A stretch of DNA of 64,000 nt from the NCBI GenBank assembly GCA_964425745.1, contig CAYRNW010000001.1, positions 124,001-188,000 on the forward strand. The letters are read 5' to 3'. Every line of letters begins with the position of its first letter. Position 1 is the first letter of the stretch. The stretch comes from CALCNS01 sp964425745. GTDB taxonomy: Bacteria; Bacillota; JAAYKD01. Of the stretch, positions 58,008-64,000 are shown piece by piece. The translations under genes were made by a program, and so were the position numbers. Below the pieces are notes generated by a model, which saw only the letters and a program-made list of their open reading frames with translations, did no database searches and had not been told where the DNA came from.

Positions 58008-59069
58008 CTAGCGGGAATGATTCGCAAAAAAGCTGGCATCTCCAAAACTGAAAAAACGATACTCCTGCTTAATTGCTTCCATATAGCCGTTGTAAACTAT
58101 CTCCCAGCTCGAAAAAGCACTAATCAGCATCAATAAAGTCGATTTTGGTAGATGAAAGTTGGTGATTAGACCATCGATACAGCGAAAACGATATCCCGGA
58201 TAGATAAAAATATCGGTCCATCCCCTTGCCGCTCTGATGACACCTTGCTCATCGGTCAAAGATTCTAAAACACGACAAGACGTTGTACCAACGGCGATGA
58301 TTCTTCGGCCCTCTTGTTTTGCCCGATTGATTTGTTCAGCAGCGGTCTGGCTCAACTCATAATACTCAGAATGCATTTTATGCTCAGAAATTCGCTCTGC
58401 TTTAACCGGGCGAAAGGTTCCTAGGCCTACATGCAAGGTCAAAGAAACGATCTCAATGCCTAGGCCTTGAAGTTCCTTCATTAACTCCGGAGTGAAATGC
58501 AATCCTGCGGTAGGTGCAGCTGCAGATCCGGTTTCTTTTGCATATACAGTCTGATAACGGTCCTTTTCCAACAAGGGTTGGTGGATATAGGGAGGAAGTG
58601 GCATTTCACCTAATTGGTCTAAAACAGATTCAAAAGGTTGCTCGCCCTCCCAGGAAAACTGCAGCAACCGCTCCCCCTCATCTAAACGCTCCACTACGGT
58701 CGCTTTGAGGAGATTCTCCCCAAAATGCATTTCACTACCAACCGCCAATCGTCTGCCGGGTTTAACCAAGGCCTTCCAGTGATGGGAGCTCACCCGCTCC
58801 AAGAGAAGGCATTCCACTTGACCTCCACTTGCTTTATTTCCAAGGAGTCGAGCCGGTAAAACTTTGGTGTCATTAACCACCAAAATATCACCAGGTCGCA
58901 GCCAGTCTCCTAAATGTGCAAAGGTATCATGCTTTAGGGTCCCCAGTTCGCGATCTACTAGAAGCAATTTTGAATCCGATCTTTTTTGCAATGGACTTTG
59001 TGCAATAAGAGATTCCGGTAAGGGATAATCAAATTGAGAAACCAACAAATCCTTGTTTTGTGTTATCAT
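58008..59069 (-). CDS. queA: tRNA preQ1 ribosyltransferase-isomerase QueA
   Basis: Transfers the ribosyl part of S-adenosylmethionine to preQ1-tRNA to form epoxyqueuosine. The 353-residue protein has FDYPLPESLIAQ, GDILVVNDTKVLPARLLG, TAGLHFTPELM and FHLPKSTLLMLISAF. It overlaps the SpoIID-like gene by 4 bp (ATGA). Confidence 0.97.
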   Translation of the reverse strand: MITQNKDLLVSQFDYPLPESLIAQSPLQKRSDSKLLLVDRELGTLKHDTFAHLGDWLRPGDILVVNDTKVLPARLLGNKASGGQVECLLLERVSSHHWKALVKPGRRLAVGSEMHFGENLLKATVVERLDEGERLLQFSWEGEQPFESVLDQLGEMPLPPYIHQPLLEKDRYQTVYAKETGSAAAPTAGLHFTPELMKELQGLGIEIVSLTLHVGLGTFRPVKAERISEHKMHSEYYELSQTAAEQINRAKQEGRRIIAVGTTSCRVLESLTDEQGVIRAARGWTDIFIYPGYRFRCIDGLITNFHLPKSTLLMLISAFSSWEIVYNGYMEAIKQEYRFFSFGDASFFANHSR

Positions 59070-60628
59070 TGACCAATCGTTACCCCTTTGTAATAAAATT
59101 GAATAATCTCCGTGTATGTATGACCATGGTCCGCCATTGCCTTCGCACCATATTGCGACATTCCTAAATTATGACCGTAACCACCGCCGGTCAGGAGGTA
59201 ACTGGTTTGGGTTTGGCTCGTTTGAATTGAAGTCAATCCCACATTCTGCAAAACAGAAGTTCCCCATCGTACTGTCGGTGCTTGAACTCCGGCTGCTGTC
59301 ATTACCGAGGTGATTCCTCCAAAATAAGGAGTGACTTGATTCGGTGCTTTCATAACAGAGGTGCTGATTTTTTCGTGAATCATAAAGTGATAGCTTTTTA
59401 GACCAAAAAGAGATTTCACCGCTGAATTTTTCAGACGAAGCGTTTTATAGCTACCAATGACTTCCATTTCTACCATAGCGCCCCATGCACCGGTTTTGCT
59501 GGTACGAATTTGTTGAATCTCACCTACATCTCCATAAGAAGGGATTAAGATTTGCCGAATCTCCTCTTTTGAAAATTCCCGGGTGCTCCAAGTAAAATCC
59601 GGGCTTTCACTAGGATACAATTCTTGAACACCACGTATATAAGGAATCGCCTGAACAAAAATATTCTCGCAATTCTCAGTACTCCCTCCCGAATCTGCAT
59701 GATAATAGGCGGCAATCATTGCGTTGTTCCCATATATGTCTTGGTAGCGAGCAACTTGACCTTCGGTTTCTTTCACAGCTTGCTGAATAATCCAATGAGT
59801 CGCTAAATCGATTCCGATATAAGTCTGTTGCGTTGTATTAATATCGAATCCGTATTGCATGTAAAGCGGAATGCTGTCATACTGAGTCGCTAATATGAAA
59901 CTTCGGCTCGCCACAGCTTGTGCTTTAAGCGCTTCAAGCGGCCAGGAAGGGGACATTTCACGAGAGATGACAGCAGCAATATAGGTTTCAAAAGGTAAGC
60001 GATTGATGACAGTAATGCCATCGTAATGGTAGCGTTGTAAACGCATATCTCCAGGATAAGAGCGCAAATTCGGTCCATACTTCATTGAACCGCCATACAA
60101 ATCACTAAATACGGCCATGGTTTCACGCAATTCATTTTGAGTGGAACCCGTGTACGGTTGATAAAAGAAGAGATCTCCGCCCCAACTATCGTAAAACCAT
60201 AAACAATGTTCTAAGGCAGCATTTGTATAACTCAACCCCAGAGCTTGACATCCTGCAGCTGAAAGCCAAACGCTCCAGCTATTCCCTACGTAGGCCGGTG
60301 AGCACTCTAGTCCTTGGTAACCCCGTTCAAAAATGTAGGTTGAAGCATCTTGAAAGGAATTGAATCCACTTGCAATTTCGCCATACACACCAAAAACAGG
60401 GATTGCGATGATACCATAGATGCCATTGCTAGAGAAAATTTCTTTTCCTTCAGAAGCTAAGCGTACTCCGCTTTGAAAAGAAATTTGAACTTGCGATACA
60501 GCATTCTCACCATATTCAATTCCCACTGATATCTGCTCCGGTACCTGTTGAACCTGAGCCATGAGTGGACTTGTTTGAGCCAAAACAACAATAAATAAAG
60601 TTAGAAATAATGTGAACCAACGTTTCAT
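59066..60628 (-). CDS. SpoIID/LytB domain protein with signal peptide
   Basis: A 520-residue exported protein. The N-terminus is a clear signal peptide (MKRWF, a hydrophobic stretch, cleavage near PLMAQ). About residues 190-500 form the SpoIID/LytB domain: LPFETYIAAVISREM, SWPLEALKAQAVASRSF, and the end GGGYGHNLGMSQYGAKAMA. SpoIID is a lytic transglycosylase for peptidoglycan in engulfment; related proteins occur in non-sporeformers. It overlaps both queH and queA by 4 bp, which is an unexpected partnership. True SpoIID is usually shorter (about 340 residues). Confidence 0.93.
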   Translation of the reverse strand: MKRWFTLFLTLFIVVLAQTSPLMAQVQQVPEQISVGIEYGENAVSQVQISFQSGVRLASEGKEIFSSNGIYGIIAIPVFGVYGEIASGFNSFQDASTYIFERGYQGLECSPAYVGNSWSVWLSAAGCQALGLSYTNAALEHCLWFYDSWGGDLFFYQPYTGSTQNELRETMAVFSDLYGGSMKYGPNLRSYPGDMRLQRYHYDGITVINRLPFETYIAAVISREMSPSWPLEALKAQAVASRSFILATQYDSIPLYMQYGFDINTTQQTYIGIDLATHWIIQQAVKETEGQVARYQDIYGNNAMIAAYYHADSGGSTENCENIFVQAIPYIRGVQELYPSESPDFTWSTREFSKEEIRQILIPSYGDVGEIQQIRTSKTGAWGAMVEMEVIGSYKTLRLKNSAVKSLFGLKSYHFMIHEKISTSVMKAPNQVTPYFGGITSVMTAAGVQAPTVRWGTSVLQNVGLTSIQTSQTQTSYLLTGGGYGHNLGMSQYGAKAMADHGHTYTEIIQFYYKGVTIGQ

Positions 60629-61164
60629 GATTGAATCTCCTTCTCCGGATAAAAGCGTTCATACTCGCTCAACAAACACCCACAGTAATTCTGTCGGTAT
60701 AATCCCAAAGACAAGGCATTTGATTTTGTCTCAGGATAGTTGGCGCGCAGGTCCGGAGCGAGGAACTCCAGTCCATTCTTAACAGCAATTTTCTTTCCTA
60801 GTTCCACAATATGATCCCAATTTTGATACGGGCTAACGAGAAGCGTGGTACTGAATTGTTTAATTCCCAGTCTCTTAGCTTCTTCTGCCGTTTTTTGTAA
60901 TCGATCGGCATAGCAATAGGTACAACGTTCTTTTGGATGTTTGATTGCGTGTTGAAGAAACGGAAACGGATCATAGGCTTCCGACAATAACACTGCAAAG
61001 TTTTGAGCTTGCCCCAACATTAAAAGTCCTCTTCGGCGTTTTTCGTATTCTGCCATTGGTTGAATATTGGGGTTGTAATAAAACAAAAGTGGCTCCAACC
61101 CTTGTTCTCTGAAATAAGGAGCAACAACACTGGCACAAGGGCCACAACAAGAATGCAATACCAT
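60625..61164 (-). CDS. queH: Epoxyqueuosine reductase QueH
   Basis: Reduces epoxyqueuosine to queuosine in tRNA, the cobalamin-free alternative to QueG. The 179-residue protein has HSCCGPC near the N-terminus, ERCTYCYADRLQKTA, and NYCGCLLSE near the C-terminus, the paired cysteines that hold a 4Fe-4S and a second metal. With queA and tgt it completes the last steps of queuosine synthesis in this window. Confidence 0.95.
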   Translation of the reverse strand: MVLHSCCGPCASVVAPYFREQGLEPLLFYYNPNIQPMAEYEKRRRGLLMLGQAQNFAVLLSEAYDPFPFLQHAIKHPKERCTYCYADRLQKTAEEAKRLGIKQFSTTLLVSPYQNWDHIVELGKKIAVKNGLEFLAPDLRANYPETKSNALSLGLYRQNYCGCLLSEYERFYPEKEIQS

Positions 61165-61175
61165 GGATACACCTA

Positions 61176-62222
61176 CTATGACAATAATTTGGTTTGAGGA
61201 TTGTCCTCTATTGGTTCCCCATTCTTTGCTTTCTCAGGAATTCCCAAAAACTGATATGCTGCCGACGATATGATTCGTCCTCTGGGGGTGCGCTGAACAA
61301 AGCCAATTTGCATCAGATATGGCTCAATGACATCTTCTAACGTTTCCGTCTCTTCCTGAATCGAGGCAGCCAGGGTTTCTACACCAACCGGACCTCCCCC
61401 ATAATTTTGAATCGCAGACAAAAGATACATACGATCGATTCGATCAAATCCCATATCATCAACTTCGAGCATATCAAGAGCATAATCCGCTAATTCTTTA
61501 GTAATGATACCGTTACCATGCACTTGTGCGAAGTCCCTGATCCGTTTCAGCAAGCGATTTGCAATCCGCGGAGTCCCGCGCGAGCGTCGTGCAATTTCTT
61601 TCGCGCCTTCGGAATCAATATCCACCTGCAGTATTGTTGCAGATCGAGTCACGACCTGTTCAAGTTCCTGATGTGTGTAATATTCCATACGGCTGATTAC
61701 ACCAAAGCGATCCCGAAGTGGTGGTGATAAAAAGCCAAATCGTGTTGTCGCACCAATTAATGTGAACGGTTGAAGGTCAATTCGAATCGATCGGGCACTA
61801 GGCCCTTTTCCGACAACGATATCTAATGCATAATCCTCCATTGCTGAATATAAAACTTCTTCTACAGCTCGATTCAACCGGTGGATTTCGTCAATAAAAA
61901 AAACGTCGTACGCCCCTAAATTCGTCAATAGGGCTGCTAAATCCCCGGCACGTTCAATGGCCGGTCCGGAGGTCATTCTCAAATTGACGCCGAGTTCGTT
62001 CGCTAAGATATGAGCTAATGTTGTCTTCCCAAGGCCGGGAGGCCCATAGAGTAAAACGTGGTCTAAGGCTTCATGTCGCTGCACAGCCGCTTGCACAAAG
62101 ACCTTAAGATTTTCTTTTGCTTTGATTTGGCCGATATACTCTTTGAGATACCGGGGGCGAAGGGATAGTTCCATTAGATCCTCTTCGGGAAGAGAATCCA
62201 CTGTGATTAAACGATCATCCAT
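61176..62222 (-). CDS. ruvB: Holliday junction ATPase RuvB
   Basis: Hexameric AAA+ motor driving branch migration with RuvA. The 348-residue protein has Walker A YGPPGLGKTTLA, Walker B VFFIDEIHRLNR, sensor 1 GATTRFGFLSPPLRDRFG and the winged-helix end. ATG 62222 lies 9 bp after GAGG; ATG 62228, two codons earlier, is too close. It follows ruvA by 19 bp. Confidence 0.98.
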   Translation of the reverse strand: MDDRLITVDSLPEEDLMELSLRPRYLKEYIGQIKAKENLKVFVQAAVQRHEALDHVLLYGPPGLGKTTLAHILANELGVNLRMTSGPAIERAGDLAALLTNLGAYDVFFIDEIHRLNRAVEEVLYSAMEDYALDIVVGKGPSARSIRIDLQPFTLIGATTRFGFLSPPLRDRFGVISRMEYYTHQELEQVVTRSATILQVDIDSEGAKEIARRSRGTPRIANRLLKRIRDFAQVHGNGIITKELADYALDMLEVDDMGFDRIDRMYLLSAIQNYGGGPVGVETLAASIQEETETLEDVIEPYLMQIGFVQRTPRGRIISSAAYQFLGIPEKAKNGEPIEDNPQTKLLS

Positions 62223-62241
62223 GTCCATTCACCTCAATTTC

Positions 62242-62856
62242 TCAAATTCGTAGGAGCATTTGCAGTGCATCTTTGATAAGAACTTCAACTTTCGCATCCG
62301 GATGGCGCTCAACTGCGAGTCGGACTTGTTTGGTGGCCTCACGCAAGTCATATCCTAATACCAATAAAGCTTCGATTGCTTGATTGGTGGCACTGTTCGG
62401 GTCGCTCGGTAAGGGTTGTCCCTTTAACTCAATGTCATGACTACTCCACTCAAGACCACTGACCTTGCTTTTTAGTTCTAAAATCATCCGTTGAGCAGTT
62501 TTTATACCAATACCCGGTATTTTCTTTAAAGAAGCCACATCTTCTTGCAACAACCACTGACTGATTAACGATGGTGATGCAAACGAAATCATATTTAAGC
62601 CATTTTTGGGACCGATTCCTGAGACTGAGATTAACAATTGAAAGATTTCTACTTCTTCGGCAGTTAGAAACCCATAAATGGCAGAACCATCTTCTTTTTG
62701 ATGAAAATAGGTATGAAAATGGATCTTCTCTTCAATTTTCAGATGCTGATACGCATCGGAGATGGGGACAAATACTCGCATGCCAAATCCATATAAATCC
62801 ACCACACAAACACCCGGTTGCGAACGTGCAAGTACTCCCTCAAGATAAGCTAGCAT
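62242..62856 (-). CDS. ruvA: Holliday junction DNA-binding protein RuvA
   Basis: A 204-residue protein with the N-terminal OB fold, tandem HhH motifs (LISVSGIGPKNGLNMI and LKKIPGIGIKTAQRMILELK), and the C-terminal domain that contacts RuvB (EALLVLGYDLREATKQV). It starts one base after the ruvC stop. Confidence 0.98.
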   Translation of the reverse strand: MLAYLEGVLARSQPGVCVVDLYGFGMRVFVPISDAYQHLKIEEKIHFHTYFHQKEDGSAIYGFLTAEEVEIFQLLISVSGIGPKNGLNMISFASPSLISQWLLQEDVASLKKIPGIGIKTAQRMILELKSKVSGLEWSSHDIELKGQPLPSDPNSATNQAIEALLVLGYDLREATKQVRLAVERHPDAKVEVLIKDALQMLLRI

Positions 62857-62857
62857 A

Positions 62858-63364
62858 TCAATTCCTCCCGTGCGTTTGTTCCTGCAAGGATTTCATCCTT
62901 CTTGACTGCATATGACAAATTGCAATTGCCAACGCATCTGCTGTATCATCCGGTTTTGGAATTTCTGGCAATCCCAATAAGACTTTGACCATTTGTTGAA
63001 CCTGTTTCTTTTCGGCTCTTCCGTACCCCGTTACAGCCAATTTCACTTCCATGGGTTTGTATTCCATGAGTTTGAGGTTTTTTTGCTGTGCTGCAAGCAA
63101 AATGACCCCTCTAGCCTGCCCTACGACTAAAGCCGTAGTAACATTTCGACTAAAGAACAATTCTTCTACACCGATTTCGGTAGGCTGGTATTGCTCAATA
63201 ATCTCGGTGACTTGCTTATGGATAGCCTCCAACCGAGATGATGTATCCCAATTGGGAGGAGTGATGATACTGCCATAAGCAACTGCTTTCATGTGAGCAT
63301 CTGAGCCCGACAGAATCGCATAGCCGGTGGTAGCTAGGCCGGGGTCGATTCCTAAAATGATCAT
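62858..63364 (-). CDS. ruvC: Holliday junction resolvase RuvC
   Basis: RNase H-fold endonuclease of 168 residues. The catalytic acids are visible in ILGIDPGLATTGYAIL (Asp7), GVEELFF (Glu near 67) and KPDDTADALAIAICH. It is first in the ruvCAB cluster, 12 bp after yebC, an order common in bacteria. Confidence 0.98.
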   Translation of the reverse strand: MIILGIDPGLATTGYAILSGSDAHMKAVAYGSIITPPNWDTSSRLEAIHKQVTEIIEQYQPTEIGVEELFFSRNVTTALVVGQARGVILLAAQQKNLKLMEYKPMEVKLAVTGYGRAEKKQVQQMVKVLLGLPEIPKPDDTADALAIAICHMQSRRMKSLQEQTHGRN

Positions 63365-63376
63365 AACGATACCTCG

Positions 63377-64000
63377 TTACTCGTCATCCTCTTCGTCTTC
63401 ATAATCTGCATTATCATATACATTCTGAACGTCCTCATTTTCGTTTAAGAAAGATAAGAGTTTCTTAAGCTTTACTAAATTCTCATCTTCGACTTGAACT
63501 TTATTGTTAGGAATATTGCTGATTTCCGCCATAAGGAATTCGAATTTGTTTGACAAAGTGTCTTTAACTGTTTCAAAATCGGCTGGGGTAGTATAAATCT
63601 CAAAGACATCCTCTTTAATCCGCAAATCCTCACCACCGGCTTCCAAAACAAGCATCAGCATTTCATCTTCCTCGACAGGGTATTCTTCACGATCGATAAT
63701 CAATAACCCTTTACGTTCAAACATCCAATTAACACTGTTGGTTTCTCCTAAATTGCCACCGTATTTGTCAAAAATATGCCGAATATCTCCAGCCGTGCGG
63801 TTTCGATTGTCGGTAATCACTTCCACCATAATCGCTACACCGCCAGGACCATATCCCTCATAGGTCAATTCTTCGTAATTGACTCCCTCTAATTGACCAC
63901 TGCCACGTAAGATTGCACGAGAAATATTTTCGTTTGGCATATTACTTTCTTTGGCTTTGGCTATTAATGTTTTTAACTTGATGTTGTAATCCGGATTCGA
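63377..64000 (-). CDS. YebC/PmpR family regulator, 5'-truncated by window edge
   Basis: TACO1/YebC family protein, known as a DNA-binding regulator and, in recent work on the family, as a translation factor for proline-rich stretches. The frame is open through base 64000 (reads NPDYNIKLKTLIAKAKESNMPN), so about 30-40 N-terminal residues are missing. The segments NMPNENISRAILRG, YEGYGPGGVAIMVEVITDN and the acidic C-terminal tail (YEDEEDDE) are typical. It precedes ruvC, the classic order. Confidence 0.95.
   Translation of the reverse strand, partial: SNPDYNIKLKTLIAKAKESNMPNENISRAILRGSGQLEGVNYEELTYEGYGPGGVAIMVEVITDNRNRTAGDIRHIFDKYGGNLGETNSVNWMFERKGLLIIDREEYPVEEDEMLMLVLEAGGEDLRIKEDVFEIYTTPADFETVKDTLSNKFEFLMAEISNIPNNKVQVEDENLVKLKKLLSFLNENEDVQNVYDNADYEDEEDDE

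Noticed and set aside
1..64000. CRISPR arrays, transposases, integrases, prophage or rRNA genes
   Set aside because: No regularly spaced repeats, no transposase or integrase motifs and no rRNA sequence were seen on reading the window.

Overview
The window is a gene-dense, moderately low-GC chromosomal segment from a monoderm, Firmicutes/Clostridia-type bacterium. The evidence is the set of markers: sigH, argR-recN, a YuiD-type PAP2 protein, GerW and DUF2953, ptb-buk, HemZ, BirA/BioY with BirA operators, a PerR-like Fur protein, a 6S RNA next to hisS, strong AGGAGG ribosome binding sites, and many sigma-A promoters with 17-bp spacers. The enzyme content (three M42 aminopeptidases, PepT, an M20 amidohydrolase, threonine aldolase, ornithine aminotransferase, butyrate kinase, iron alcohol dehydrogenase) suggests an amino-acid/peptide-fermenting anaerobe; this lifestyle is inferred. 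No phage, IS element or CRISPR array is visible, and both edge genes (M24 peptidase, YebC) are cut by the window.

Layout. 1-10.0 kb, plus strand: pepP-like, efp, nusB, a TsaD paralogue, xseA-xseB-ispA, YuiD-like, dxs, argR, recN. 10.0-11.1 kb: tRNA-Pro, a candidate 50-nt small RNA, sigH. 11.1-15.2 kb: DUF4438 plus three tandem M42 aminopeptidases. 15.2-19 kb: EamA transporter, tRNA-Ala, a phytol/dolichol-kinase-like protein, a CDF-like membrane protein, an M20 amidohydrolase. 19-23 kb: old-yellow-enzyme family protein, bioY and birA around a shared double BirA operator, iron alcohol dehydrogenase. 23-26 kb: DUF2975/YozG-type HTH/DUF4173 cassette, then a heliorhodopsin behind a PerR/Fur-like box. 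26-31 kb: UDP-sugar pyrophosphorylase, EamA transporter, DUF2953-gerW-plsY, TraX-like protein, tRNA-Trp. 31-35 kb, minus: perR-like, mutY, a 44-residue membrane protein, rsuA, pepT. 35.3-36.5 kb: rocD on plus. 36.6-45 kb, minus: two flavoproteins, tRNA-Leu, a small DUF1450-like protein, mnmA, IMPACT, rarA, buk, ptb. 45-48.4 kb: two paralogous amidohydrolases and threonine aldolase. 48.4-64 kb: 6S RNA, hisS, hemZ, MBL hydrolase, dtd, relA, recJ, tgt, queA, SpoIID-like, queH, ruvBAC, yebC.

The most striking content is the heliorhodopsin at 25102-25884. The palindrome at its predicted transcription start shares a 13-base core with the box at the predicted start of the perR-like gene 6.5 kb away, so a light-absorbing protein may belong to a peroxide/metal regulon. 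Other notable points are the compact bioY/birA operator, the candidate small RNA, the coupled 44-residue membrane protein before mutY, the shortened HemZ, and the absence of spoIIIA and spoIVB/spo0A from the places they usually occupy even though sigH, gerW and a SpoIID-domain gene are present.
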